Source: CAZAZQ01 sp964489705 (GTDB taxonomy: Bacteria > Zixibacteria > MSB-5A5 > GN15 > FEB-12). Taken from it: 64,000 nucleotides of DNA. The position numbers and the translations under genes were made by a program. Below, piece after piece: positions 50,190 to 59,536 of the stretch (position 1 is the stretch's first letter; every line of letters begins with the position of its first letter). Location of the stretch: positions 1 to 64,000 of the forward strand of contig CAZAZQ010000010.1 of NCBI GenBank assembly GCA_964489705.1, in the 5' to 3' direction. Under the pieces are notes generated by a model. That model was not told where the DNA came from, made no database searches, and saw nothing but the letters and a program-made list of their open reading frames with translations.

Positions 50190-51383
50190 TCAGGAAGTCT
50201 TTCGCTTGGTTGGTGAAGTCAGGGTTTCCCACAGGTCCTCGACATGGAGAGGGTTGAAGATGCGGACGCCCCGGATACCGAAACGCTGCTCGCCGTTGTA
50301 AAGGACGGCGCCCGCGGCGACACGGCCCGTCCTCAAAGCCCTGAACCGTTCCAAGCCTTTCACGAAGTCGGTGGAGAAGGTTCCAGCGGACTTGATCTCC
50401 ACCGGTATGAGCTCGCCGTCTTCCCTGATGAGGAGGTCGATCTCGGTACCGTGGGAGTCGCGGAAGAAATAGACCTCCGGCCTGATTCCCCTGTTGAGCG
50501 CCCCTTTGACGATGTCCGCGATCACGAGGTTCTCGTACAGGTTGCCGCGCAGGGGATCGCGGGATGCCTGTTCCTCGGTGTGGATGCCCAGCAGGAAGGC
50601 GGCGAGCCCCACGTCCGTGAAGTAGATCTTGGGAGACTTGATGACACGCTTGCGGATGTTCACGAAGAACGGCGGCAGTTCGAACACCACATACGATGCC
50701 TTCAGCACGCTCAGCCAGCTCTTGATGGTCGTCGCGGACACGCCCACATCGTTTGAAAGGGACGTGAAATTGACGACCTGGCCCACCCGGCCCGCCAGCA
50801 AGGTGAGAAACTGCTGGAACCGCGAAAGGTCGCGCAGGTTGATGAGGGCCCGCACATCGCGTTCGACGTAGGTCTGGAGGTAACCATTGTAGAACCTGCG
50901 CGGCTCCAGGCCTTCCTTATGGAGCCGGGGAAAGAATCCTTTGACGACCAGTTCGAATGCCTTCCAGTCGGGCTTGTAGCGGCGGAGCTCAGAGAGAGAA
51001 AAAGGCCATAGGGAAAGCACGGCGGTCCTGCCGGCCAGGGACTGGCTGATCGCCTCGTGCAGCCGCGGCTGGTGGCTCCCTGTAAGGATGAACATTCCCG
51101 GCTTCCCGGCTTTATCCACGATGCCTTGGATATACGAAAGAAGGGCCGGAAGGCGCTGCACCTCGTCCAGGATAGCGCCGTCCTCCGCCTGGCTCAGGAA
51201 GCCCCGGGGATCGGCTTCGGCCGCGGCCCGCACGTCCGGGTACTCTAAGGAGAAATACGGCCTGTCGGGGAAGGTCATCTGGACCAGGGTGGTCTTGCCC
51301 GACTGCCGGGGTCCCAGAATCGTGACCACTGGATACTCAGAGGCGGACTCGACCAGTTCTTTTGAGATATCGCGTATAATCAT
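50190..51383 (-). CDS. AAA-type ATPase with DUF4143 domain
   Basis: 397 residues. N-terminal AAA_14 domain with Walker A GPRQSGKTTLVQ and Walker B-like GAILDEVQRLP, sensor GSHQPRLHEAISQSLAGR, then a winged-helix region and the C-terminal DUF4143 nuclease-like domain (FFRDSHGTEIDLLIREDGEL IPVEIKSA: the D and ExK of a PD-(D/E)xK fold). Such proteins are widespread, horizontally moving and of uncertain role. GC content and codon use are clearly higher than in neighbouring genes, pointing to recent transfer. Confidence 0.92.
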   Translation of the reverse strand: MIIRDISKELVESASEYPVVTILGPRQSGKTTLVQMTFPDRPYFSLEYPDVRAAAEADPRGFLSQAEDGAILDEVQRLPALLSYIQGIVDKAGKPGMFILTGSHQPRLHEAISQSLAGRTAVLSLWPFSLSELRRYKPDWKAFELVVKGFFPRLHKEGLEPRRFYNGYLQTYVERDVRALINLRDLSRFQQFLTLLAGRVGQVVNFTSLSNDVGVSATTIKSWLSVLKASYVVFELPPFFVNIRKRVIKSPKIYFTDVGLAAFLLGIHTEEQASRDPLRGNLYENLVIADIVKGALNRGIRPEVYFFRDSHGTEIDLLIREDGELIPVEIKSAGTFSTDFVKGLERFRALRTGRVAAGAVLYNGEQRFGIRGVRIFNPLHVEDLWETLTSPTKRKTS

Positions 51384-51615
51384 GCCCTTATTCTAGTCGA
51401 TGTCCGTGCAAATCGCAAGTAAAACTTTGGATTTGCACGGTTTTTTCTGCTGTCCGTTAAGATTGTTAACGCTGTGAAAACAAGATTTCGAGGGCTTTCC
51501 AGTATCCCCTCCCCGTGTTTTTAGCGGCAGTTTCGATTTTTATTGAAATCGGCGGTATGATGTGCTATTATGGGGTGGTTACGAGATGTTGCAAAGAATA
51601 GGAAAGGGTATGATA

Positions 51616-52824
51616 ATGGCAGTTGGTGAGAAGAGAAAAGTTGAAACCGGAGAATGGAAAATAGCACCCCACGTCCGAAATTTGGGGGCGTCGATAATCA
51701 GAGAGATTTTGAAAATATCGTCCCAGCCGGGAGTTATTTCTTTTGCGGGCGGTCTTCCGGCACCGGAGTTGTTCCCGCTTGATGACATTCGAGAAGCTAC
51801 CGAAGCCGCTATTGAAAAACACGGTTCCAGCACCGTTCAGTATTCCCTTTCGATGGGCTTGACACCGTTGCGCGAGCTTCTGGCGCAACGAGCCACCGAG
51901 CGGGGGACAAAGAGCGACGTCGAAAACATGCTTATTGTCGCCGGGGGACAGCAGGGGATAGAGTTGGTGGCGCGGGCATTCATCGAGCCGGGGGATTACA
52001 TCATTACCGAGTATCCCACCTATGTCGGCGCGCTGCAGGCGTTCAATTATTACCAAGCCCGCTATGCGGCGGTGGAGATGGACGAAGACGGCATGATTAT
52101 CGACCAAGTGGAAGAGAAAATCATCAAGTACAATCCGAAATTCATCTATACCATTTCGAATTTCCAGAATCCGACCGGCATTACCATGTCGGTGCCTCGT
52201 CGGAAGGCGCTCATTGAGCTGGCGATGAAGTACAACATTCCCATCATCGACGACAATCCCTACAGCGACATCCGCTTTGCCGGCGAGCGGCTGCCGACCC
52301 TCAAGTCTTTCGGCGGCGATATCGTCATTGCCATTCGGACATTTTCCAAAATCCTTGCCCCGGGTTTACGGATCGGCTGGATGAACGGACCGGCGGAGAT
52401 TATGAATTACTTCGAGAAGGTGAAGCAATGCGCTGACTTACATACCAACACCCTCTGCCAGTACATTGTCTATGAGTATCTCAACTCCGGCAAGTTGGAA
52501 CCGCACATCGAGATAATCCGGAACGACTACAAGAAAAAGCGCGACCTCATGATTCAAACCATGCGCGAAAACTTCCCGGAAGGGATAAAATGGACGGAGC
52601 CGGAAGGCGGGTTGTTCCTCTGGATAGAGTTGCCTTCGCGTATGTCCGCCAAGGACTTGTTGCCGAAAGCGGTCGAGATGAAGGTGGCGTATGTGTACGG
52701 AGAGCCGTTCTATCCCGACGGCAGAGGAATGAATACCTTGCGCTTGAATTTTTCCAATGCGACGCATGACGGTATCGTCGAAGGGATAAAACGGCTGGCG
52801 CAACTGTTCAAGGAAAATATGTAA
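51616..52824 (+). CDS. PLP-dependent aminotransferase, class I/II (2-aminoadipate/LysN-like)
   Basis: About 402 residues from ATG 51616, preceded by AGGAAAGG; an in-frame start at 51562 is less plausible. Fold-type I features: ISFAGGLPAPELFP, VAGGQQGIELVARAF, TISNFQNPTGITMS, and the PLP lysine in RTFSKILAPGLRIGW. This subgroup contains 2-aminoadipate, aromatic and branched-chain aminotransferases and lacks the MocR DNA-binding part. It is next to the DapF-like gene and shortly before the shikimate genes, so lysine or aromatic amino acid metabolism are both possible. Confidence 0.88.
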   Translation: MAVGEKRKVETGEWKIAPHVRNLGASIIREILKISSQPGVISFAGGLPAPELFPLDDIREATEAAIEKHGSSTVQYSLSMGLTPLRELLAQRATERGTKSDVENMLIVAGGQQGIELVARAFIEPGDYIITEYPTYVGALQAFNYYQARYAAVEMDEDGMIIDQVEEKIIKYNPKFIYTISNFQNPTGITMSVPRRKALIELAMKYNIPIIDDNPYSDIRFAGERLPTLKSFGGDIVIAIRTFSKILAPGLRIGWMNGPAEIMNYFEKVKQCADLHTNTLCQYIVYEYLNSGKLEPHIEIIRNDYKKKRDLMIQTMRENFPEGIKWTEPEGGLFLWIELPSRMSAKDLLPKAVEMKVAYVYGEPFYPDGRGMNTLRLNFSNATHDGIVEGIKRLAQLFKENM

Positions 52825-52865
52825 GAGCTTGCCGCCGCTCTCGCAGATGAACAAAAAGGGGAATA

Positions 52866-53708
52866 GTGATTATTCCTTTCGAAAAGTACCATGCGCTGGA
52901 AAATGATTTTCTCGTCATCGAGCAAAAGCGGAAACGGTATACCGCCTCCCAGCTTCGCACGATAGCCCGGCGCTTGTGTCACCGGAAAATAGGTATCGGG
53001 GCGGATGGGCTGCTGGTACTGACGGCAGAGCGTTCCGTCGAGCGGCATTTTGCAATCTTCAATGCCGACGGGAGCAAAGCGGATATTTCAGGGAACGGGT
53101 TGCGAATTGCCGGGGCTTATCTCTTTCGTCGAGATAAGAGAAAACGGCGGTTTATTTTCTCTTCCGCTCAAGGAGAGAAAACGGTCGAGATACTCTCGGC
53201 TTCCAAGAATGAATACAAGATAAAAACTAATTTGGGCGAGCCGGAATTTCAAAGCGCCAAGATTCCCGTTCGTAGTACCCGTAAGTATTTTATCAACTCA
53301 CCCATTACTTTAGGTGACACTAAGATTCCCATTACCTGCCTTTCGGTTGGAAATCCTCATGCTGTTTTATTCGTCGCTGATTTCGATTTTGATTGGCGGG
53401 CGTTAGGAAATGAAATTGAGCACCACCGCATGTTTCCCCAGCGGACGAACGTCGAATTTGTCAAAGTCCTCAACCGAAAGCGGCTGAAAATTGCCGAGTG
53501 GGAACGGGGTGTCGGGGCGACCGGTTCATCCGGGACGGGGGCAGCGGCGGCAGTGTGTGCGGCAGTGATGTTGGGGCTGACGGGGCGGCAGGTGACGGTG
53601 GAGTTTGAAGGCGGCAACCTGCATGTCGAATGGTTGGAGGCGGACAATTCGATTTCTCTGAGCGGAGCAGTGGCGTTTATTTGTCGGGGCGAAAGCGAAC
53701 TTTTCTGA
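52866..53708 (+). CDS. DapF-fold protein (diaminopimelate epimerase-like) with Ser in place of both catalytic Cys
   Basis: 280 residues, GTG start behind AAAAAGGGG. The DapF family frame is clear: FEKYHALENDFLVIE, GIGADGLLVL, NADGSKADISGNGLRIAG, VGNPHAVLFV, RTNVEFVKV and ERGVGATGSSGTGAAAAV. In DapF the two acid/base residues are Cys (in MCGNG and ACGTG). Here they are Ser75 (codon TCA) and Ser222 (codon TCC). Length is normal and the rest well kept, so it is not an obvious pseudogene. It may be a two-Ser relative with a different reaction, or an inactive paralog; either would leave meso-DAP formation to another enzyme. Confidence 0.85.
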   Translation: MIIPFEKYHALENDFLVIEQKRKRYTASQLRTIARRLCHRKIGIGADGLLVLTAERSVERHFAIFNADGSKADISGNGLRIAGAYLFRRDKRKRRFIFSSAQGEKTVEILSASKNEYKIKTNLGEPEFQSAKIPVRSTRKYFINSPITLGDTKIPITCLSVGNPHAVLFVADFDFDWRALGNEIEHHRMFPQRTNVEFVKVLNRKRLKIAEWERGVGATGSSGTGAAAAVCAAVMLGLTGRQVTVEFEGGNLHVEWLEADNSISLSGAVAFICRGESELF

Positions 53709-53793
53709 TTGGCGGTTGTCAAAACATCGAATGTTGTAACTTGCTTGAGGGGAGGGGATGTTGTATTATTGCCGCTCGGAAGGATAAAACGGT

Positions 53794-55638
53794 ATGAAAA
53801 AAGATGCGTTCAAAAATCTGTTTGCCGAAGCAGCAGCGCACGCGTTTCGGGAGAAATACGAAAAGCAATTCCGAGAGCTTGGCGAGCAGCAGGTTTTTGA
53901 TGCAGCATTCATTTACGAGCATTTGGAAACGCCCAAAGATCCGAAAATGGGGCGGTTTGCTTTCCCGGTGTTTCGTTACGCCAAGTTGTTGGGAGAGAAC
54001 CCTCATACCATTTCCACCGTCATTGCTCAGGCAATGAACGAGAAGCTCGAGAGAGACGGCGACGCCGCTCAGCTTGAATGTGAAGGGGTAAAAGGATTTA
54101 TCAACGCCAGGGTGAATTTTGAAGCGTTGGCAGGGGAAACGATACGAGAGATTTTAAGCAGGGATACCGAATACGGCTTTCTCGACGAAGGCAAAGGCGC
54201 CAACTATCTTATCGAGTATTCTTCTCCGAATATCGCCAAGCCGTTCGGCGTGGGGCATTTGAGGAGCACCGTTATCGGCAACTCACTCAAACGCATTTAC
54301 GATAAACTTGGCTACAAGGTTGTCAGCATCAACCACCTCGGCGACTGGGGAACGCAGTTCGGCAAGATGATTGTGGCGTATCAAAAGTGGGGGGAAGGAA
54401 TAGCGCTTGACGAGGAAGCGGTCGAAAAGCTGTACGACTTGTATGTAAAATTTCACAATGAAGCTGAAAACGATGCAAGTCTGGATGACGAGGCACGCAA
54501 GGCGTTCAAGGATTTGGAAGACGGTAAGGAATACGCCGTCAAGCTCTGGGAAAAATTCAAGTCGTTGTCGCTGCAGGAATTCGATGAGATCTACTCTCTC
54601 CTTGGCGTTCATTTTGACGAGGTCAAAGGAGAATCGTTTTACAATGACAAGATGGAAGCGCTCATCGAGCGGCTGGAGCGTGCCGGATTGACCAAGAAGT
54701 CCGAAGGTGCTCTCATCGTCGAGCTTGACGATCCGCAACTGCCGCCGTGTCTGCTGAAAAAGGCTGACGGGGCGACGCTCTATGCCACCCGTGATTTGGC
54801 GGGATTGGTGTACCGCTGGCGGACGTGGCGCTTTCACGAGTTGTTGTATGTGGTCGGCTCGGCGCAGAAAGACCATTTCAAGCAGGTCTTCAAGGTAATA
54901 GAACTGCTCGAAGAAGCCGAGCGGGTGCCGCCGGAAGAGCGGATGACCGGGCGCGCCAAGCATATTGATTTCGGATGGGTGAAATTCGGCGACAAGACGA
55001 TGTCGACCCGGCGGGGGAATATCATCATCCTCAAAGATGTGTTGAAGCAGGCAGTGGAGCTGGTTTCGGAAAGAATTAAAGAAAAAAATCCGGAACTTCT
55101 GCAGAAGGAAAAGAAAGAAAAGACGATTCTGGGCAAATATCCTCCGACGGCGGTTATGATAGGAGTCGGGGCGGTGATTTTTTCCCAATTGTCCGTGCGG
55201 CGGCAGAAAGACGTCAATTTCGTTTGGGAAGAAGTGCTCAACTTTGAGGGAGAGACAGGTCCCTACTTGCAGTACACCCACGCCCGTCTGTGCTCTCTCA
55301 TGCGGCGCTACGGCAAGGAGATTTCCTCCGATATCGACTACTCGCTTTTGCATCACCTGGAGGAAGAACGGGTGGTGGAACTACTGGCGGATTTTCCCCA
55401 AGCAATACTTGACGCCGCCCGGAATTATGAGCCATATTTCATTTCGAGTTATTTGTTGCGGTTGGCGGCAAGTTTCAACAAAGTATACCAGCGCAAGGAC
55501 GCCGACGGCAGAATCGACAAAATTATTTCCGAGGATGAAGCGCTATCCGCAGCGAGAATGGCGTTGGTCAAAGCCGTGCAAACGGTGATGAAAGAAGGAT
55601 TGAATCTTCTGGGGTTGAAAGCTCCCGAAGAAATGTGA
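53794..55638 (+). CDS. argS: Arginyl-tRNA synthetase
   Basis: 614 residues. Class I synthetase with the arginine-type signature SPNIAKPFGVGHLRST (HIGH equivalent is VGHL), the KMSKS-like loop KTMSTRRGNI, the ArgRS N-terminal domain (MNEKLERDGDAAQLECEGVK) and the DALR anticodon-binding domain at the end (YTHARLCSLMRRYGKE ... LLGLKAPEEM). Charges tRNA-Arg in the cytoplasm. Complete, ATG behind GGAAGGA. Confidence 0.97.
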   Translation: MKKDAFKNLFAEAAAHAFREKYEKQFRELGEQQVFDAAFIYEHLETPKDPKMGRFAFPVFRYAKLLGENPHTISTVIAQAMNEKLERDGDAAQLECEGVKGFINARVNFEALAGETIREILSRDTEYGFLDEGKGANYLIEYSSPNIAKPFGVGHLRSTVIGNSLKRIYDKLGYKVVSINHLGDWGTQFGKMIVAYQKWGEGIALDEEAVEKLYDLYVKFHNEAENDASLDDEARKAFKDLEDGKEYAVKLWEKFKSLSLQEFDEIYSLLGVHFDEVKGESFYNDKMEALIERLERAGLTKKSEGALIVELDDPQLPPCLLKKADGATLYATRDLAGLVYRWRTWRFHELLYVVGSAQKDHFKQVFKVIELLEEAERVPPEERMTGRAKHIDFGWVKFGDKTMSTRRGNIIILKDVLKQAVELVSERIKEKNPELLQKEKKEKTILGKYPPTAVMIGVGAVIFSQLSVRRQKDVNFVWEEVLNFEGETGPYLQYTHARLCSLMRRYGKEISSDIDYSLLHHLEEERVVELLADFPQAILDAARNYEPYFISSYLLRLAASFNKVYQRKDADGRIDKIISEDEALSAARMALVKAVQTVMKEGLNLLGLKAPEEM

Positions 55639-55748
55639 CGGATGCGGACAATGAAATTCATACCGGGACAAGTTGGATCAGGCGGACGTCGGCATTCCGA
55701 CGGTAGGGGAAGTTACCCGTTGCCTATCGCACGGAGCGGGAGGTTTCC

Positions 55749-56765
55749 ATGCTGGTAGTAATGGAAAGCTCCGCCAGCCCGGAGATGATCGGGCAGGTCT
55801 GCCGGGAGATTGAAAAGAAAGGCTTGCAGGCGCACCCCATTCAAGGGGAGGAAAATACCGCCATTGAGATTATCGGCTCCGGAGGTATGTTTGACGTGGA
55901 AGCTCTTTTGACGCAGCCGGGTGTGAAAGAAATTGTTCGCACCGCTCGTCCATATCGGCTGGTCAGCCGCAGGGATGACCGGCAGCGGACGGTGATTTCT
56001 CTTGGCGGCGTGGAGATAGGCGGGGACGAAATCGTAATGATGGCGGGACCCTGCTCAATTGAAAGTCGAGAACAAGCCTTCACCATTGCGGAGTATGTCG
56101 TCGCTCACGGTGCCAAGATTTTCCGCGGCGGTGCTTTTAAGCCGCGCACTTCCCCGTACAGTTTCCAAGGGCTGGGTGAACCGGGCTTGAAAATCCTTGC
56201 CGACATCCGAGAGAAGTTCGGGCTTTTGGTGGTTACCGAAGCGATGGATACGGAAACCATCGATATGGTGGCGGAGTACGCCGATATCATTCAAATCGGG
56301 TCGCGGAATATGCAGAATTTCTCCTTGTTGAGAAAAGCCGGCAGAAAGAAAAATCCCATCTTGCTGAAAAGAGGAATGGCGGCGACCGTAGACGAATTTT
56401 TGATGGCGGCGGAGTACATCATGGCGGAGGGAAACCACCGGGTTATCCTGTGTGAGCGGGGGGTGCGAACCTTTGCCGACCATACGAGAAACACGCTCGA
56501 CCTTTCCGTCGTCCCGACCGTCAAGCAGCTCAGCCACCTGCCGATCATCGTCGACCCGAGTCACGGCACCGGCAGGCGGGATAAGGTCATCCCGATGTCA
56601 CGCGCCGCCATTGCGGCAGGAGCGGACGGTTTGCTGGTGGAAGTGCATCATGACCCTCTGAATGCTCTCTCCGATGCGGCGCAATCGATTTCCCTTGAGA
56701 TGTTCGAGCAACTGGTACGGCAGGTCGGCGGTATCGCCGGGGCTGTCGGTAGGTCGAGTGCATGA
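55749..56765 (+). CDS. aroF: DAHP synthase (type I-beta)
   Basis: 338 residues. The N-terminal ~90 residues form a ferredoxin-like regulatory domain (MLVVMESSASPEMIGQVCRE), as in Thermotoga-type enzymes that are feedback-inhibited by Phe/Tyr. The TIM barrel follows: MAGPCSIESREQAF, FRGGAFKPRTSPYSFQGLG, QIGSRNMQNF, LKRGMAAT, CERGVRTF and VDPSHGTGRRDKVIP. It catalyses the first step of the shikimate pathway from PEP and erythrose 4-phosphate. Overlaps aroA by 4 bp (ATGA). Confidence 0.95.
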   Translation: MLVVMESSASPEMIGQVCREIEKKGLQAHPIQGEENTAIEIIGSGGMFDVEALLTQPGVKEIVRTARPYRLVSRRDDRQRTVISLGGVEIGGDEIVMMAGPCSIESREQAFTIAEYVVAHGAKIFRGGAFKPRTSPYSFQGLGEPGLKILADIREKFGLLVVTEAMDTETIDMVAEYADIIQIGSRNMQNFSLLRKAGRKKNPILLKRGMAATVDEFLMAAEYIMAEGNHRVILCERGVRTFADHTRNTLDLSVVPTVKQLSHLPIIVDPSHGTGRRDKVIPMSRAAIAAGADGLLVEVHHDPLNALSDAAQSISLEMFEQLVRQVGGIAGAVGRSSA

Positions 56766-58111
56766 AGCGGACGTTGTTACCGGTTAAGAAAGTCGGAGGG
56801 GTGTTGCGCCTTCCCGGCGATAAGTCGATTGCCCACCGGGCGGTGCTTTTTTCTCTGCTGGCGCGCGAACCGATTCGCATTACCAACTTTCCCGACAACG
56901 AGGATTGCCGAGCCTCGCTTGAGGCGGTGCAGAAATTCGGGGTGACGGTGCAGCATGAAGACAGCGCAGTGGTCTTGACGCCTCCGTCGGAGATAGCCAT
57001 TGCGCCGGATGCTGTTATTGATTGCAAAAACTCCGCTACCACCGCTCGGCTGTTGGCTGGCATTATCGCAGGTTCCCGTCTTGAGGCGACCCTGACCGGA
57101 GATGATTCTTTGCGCTCCCGACCGATGGAGCGCATTATTAATCCCCTCAGCTCGATGGGAGCGGAACTGTTCGCCGATGAAGGGCATCTGCCCATGCGAA
57201 TTAAAGGGAATCGTCTTACTCCGTTGGGGTACGAATTGCCGGTATCTTCGGCGCAAGTGAAGTCATCGCTGTTGTTGGCGGGAATTGCTTCTCATCAGAA
57301 AGTAACGATTCGAGAGCGTGTCATTACCCGCAACCATACCGAAATTCTGGTAAACGAGCTTGGCTCCGGCTTGTCGGTGCGCGACATAAAGCCGGTGCGG
57401 GTTCCCGATCCGAACGACCCGCGCAAGACCCGACTTGAGATGCCGGAAAAGTTCAAGCGGGAAATAACCGTCACGCCTGAAACGCATATCACCGGTGGAG
57501 AGGTCGACCTTCCGGGAGACATCTCGACAGCAGCGTTCTTTCTGGCGGCGGCGGCGATCTCCGGCGGCAGCGTGACGGTTGAAAACCTCGGCATAAATCC
57601 GACCCGCACCGCCTTTTTAGACCATTTGAAAGCTATCGGATGCACGGTCGACATTACCGACAAAAAAGTCGTCTCCGGAGAAGTGCGGGGAACGGTAACC
57701 GTTACCGGCGGACAGCTCAAGGCTCGCAAGATATCGGGGGAAACGGCAATCGGCTTGATTGATGAAATACCGATAGTGGCGGTCATGGCGGCGTTTGCGG
57801 AAGGGACGACGATTGTCCGCAACGTGGGCGAATTGCGGGTCAAGGAGTCAGACCGCTTGGAGGCGATAGTGAAAAATCTCCAGTTGATGGGGGTGAAATG
57901 CGGACTGCTTGAAGACGGATTGGTTATCGACGGCGGCAAAGAGTTGGCGGGAGCTGATTTTCTCAGTTACGGCGACCATCGCATTGCCATGGCGTTTTCC
58001 ATAGCGGCGTTGTTCCTTGTCGGACCCTCGAGTATGGATGACGCCGAGGTGGTGAGTGTTTCCTGCCCATCATTCTACAATCTTTTGGAGCAAATAACCG
58101 TTCCCCGTTAG
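56762..58111 (+). CDS. aroA: 5-enolpyruvylshikimate-3-phosphate synthase
   Basis: 449 residues. Signature residues are LPGDKSIAHRAVLFSLLA, the NSATTARLLAGIIAG loop (usually GNSGTTxRLL), RVKESDRLEAI, and SYGDHRIAMAFSIAALF. Transfers enolpyruvate from PEP to shikimate 3-phosphate. Second gene of the aro cluster. Confidence 0.97.
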   Translation: MKRTLLPVKKVGGVLRLPGDKSIAHRAVLFSLLAREPIRITNFPDNEDCRASLEAVQKFGVTVQHEDSAVVLTPPSEIAIAPDAVIDCKNSATTARLLAGIIAGSRLEATLTGDDSLRSRPMERIINPLSSMGAELFADEGHLPMRIKGNRLTPLGYELPVSSAQVKSSLLLAGIASHQKVTIRERVITRNHTEILVNELGSGLSVRDIKPVRVPDPNDPRKTRLEMPEKFKREITVTPETHITGGEVDLPGDISTAAFFLAAAAISGGSVTVENLGINPTRTAFLDHLKAIGCTVDITDKKVVSGEVRGTVTVTGGQLKARKISGETAIGLIDEIPIVAVMAAFAEGTTIVRNVGELRVKESDRLEAIVKNLQLMGVKCGLLEDGLVIDGGKELAGADFLSYGDHRIAMAFSIAALFLVGPSSMDDAEVVSVSCPSFYNLLEQITVPR

Positions 58112-58119
58112 AGAGGGCT

Positions 58120-58968
58120 ATGTATACTTTCGGACTAATAGGGCATAATATCTCGTATTCCAAGTCAACGGATGTTTTTCAGGCGATATTTTCTTTGACC
58201 GGTAAGAAGGGTACCTTTGAAATTTATGACATCCCTCCCGAATCGTTTCCCCAGCGGCTTCAAGAGTTGGTTTCGAAAGGCATCCATGGGTTCTCCGTTT
58301 CAATTCCCTACAAAAAGAGAATTATCGAGTACCTCTCCGGTGTCGATACGATTGCCCGCGCCTTGGAGGCGGTCAATTCGGTGGTGCTGGAAGGGAAGGA
58401 GATGGTGGGGTTCAATACCGATTGCTACGGGTTCGCCCATCCTCTACGTCCGCATAGCACCGTTCTCAAGCATGGCAGCGCTCTTATTATAGGATGCGGC
58501 GGTGCCGCACGGGCAGCGGTGTACAGCTTATATACCGATTTTGAAGTGAAGCGCTTTACGGTTCTCGCCCGCAGGAAAAGCGCTTTGACGGCGTTCCGGC
58601 GTCTTTTCAAACCGCACTTGCGCCAGAGTGAGTGGGACCTTATCACCTACAAAAACATCGACGGCTCTTTCTTTACCAGTTCGTACGACATCATTGTGAA
58701 CTGCACTCCCGTGGGAGGGTGGAATTATCCCGATGATGACCCTTTCCCGGAGGGATTTACCCTGGTGCAAGGAAAGATATACTATGATGTCAATTATAAT
58801 CCCGACAACGCCTTGGTGACAAGAGCCCGACAAGCAGGTGTGACGGCAATTGACGGCTCTGCTATGTTGGTCGGGCAGGCGATTCGCTCGTACGATGTGT
58901 GGACGGGAGAAACGGTTCCTTTTGAGGCGGTTTACGATGCCGTCTTCGCACGGCAAGACTGCCGGTGA
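58120..58968 (+). CDS. aroE: Shikimate dehydrogenase
   Basis: 282 residues. Substrate-binding start FGLIGHNISYSKS, GFSVSIPYKKRII (catalytic Lys in the N-V-T-x-P-x-K type loop), VNSVVLEGKEMVGFNTDCYG, NADP(H) loop GCGGAARAAVYSLY, and NCTPVGG. Reduces 3-dehydroshikimate. Starts 8 bp after aroA. Confidence 0.93.
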   Translation: MYTFGLIGHNISYSKSTDVFQAIFSLTGKKGTFEIYDIPPESFPQRLQELVSKGIHGFSVSIPYKKRIIEYLSGVDTIARALEAVNSVVLEGKEMVGFNTDCYGFAHPLRPHSTVLKHGSALIIGCGGAARAAVYSLYTDFEVKRFTVLARRKSALTAFRRLFKPHLRQSEWDLITYKNIDGSFFTSSYDIIVNCTPVGGWNYPDDDPFPEGFTLVQGKIYYDVNYNPDNALVTRARQAGVTAIDGSAMLVGQAIRSYDVWTGETVPFEAVYDAVFARQDCR

Positions 58969-58981
58969 CGGATTCACGGTC

Positions 58982-59536
58982 ATGGAGGCAAGAAAACATA
59001 TTTTCCTTATCGGCTTTCCCGGCTCGGGGAAAACGACTATCGGGCAGGCTCTGGCTCGCATCCTGAACGTTCCTTTTTATGACACCGATCTTCTGATTGA
59101 GCAACGGCAAGGAAAAACTATTCCTGACATTTTCCGGCAGGAGGGCGAGGCAGCATTTCGACAATATGAGCATGACGTCATCGCCGCTTTACCGTTTTCC
59201 GGCGTTCCCAAGATGGTTGTCGCCGTCGGTGGGGGAGCGTATATGCAGCCCTCCGTACGGAAAATTCTGCATTCTCACGGTGTGGTAGTCTATTTGAGTT
59301 GTTCGCAAAAAGAGCTGTATCGCCGTTTGAAGGATAACGCAGAACGCCCTTTGTTACAGAATGTTTCGGCTTCTCATACAAACCGGCAACTCAAAGAAAC
59401 CATCAAGACGCTCCTTGACCGACGTGCGGCAACGTATCGGTTGGCTGATATCCGCATCTCCACCACCGCCCGAGGAATCGAAGAAATAGCGCACCGTATT
59501 CTCACAAAGGTTGAGCAAGTCAATGGCTATTGTTAA
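58982..59536 (+). CDS. aroK: Shikimate kinase
   Basis: 184 residues from MEARKHIFLIGFPGSGKTTI, Walker A GFPGSGKTT. Shikimate-binding DTDLLIEQRQGKTIPDIFRQ with the family's D-T-D and E-G-E-x-x-F-R (EGEAAFRQYE) and VVAVGGGAYM. C-terminal lid and adenine-binding parts look normal. A longer frame from 58850 would run through aroE and was not used. Overlaps aroB by 14 bp. Confidence 0.95.
   Translation: MEARKHIFLIGFPGSGKTTIGQALARILNVPFYDTDLLIEQRQGKTIPDIFRQEGEAAFRQYEHDVIAALPFSGVPKMVVAVGGGAYMQPSVRKILHSHGVVVYLSCSQKELYRRLKDNAERPLLQNVSASHTNRQLKETIKTLLDRRAATYRLADIRISTTARGIEEIAHRILTKVEQVNGYC

Noticed and set aside
54283..55356. 357-codon minus-strand frame opposite argS
   Set aside because: Antisense shadow of argS caused by codon bias; argS is certain.
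58850..58981. Upstream extension of aroK into aroE
   Set aside because: The sequence before MEARKHIF is antisense-like and out of frame with aroE; normal shikimate kinase length is reached from 58982.
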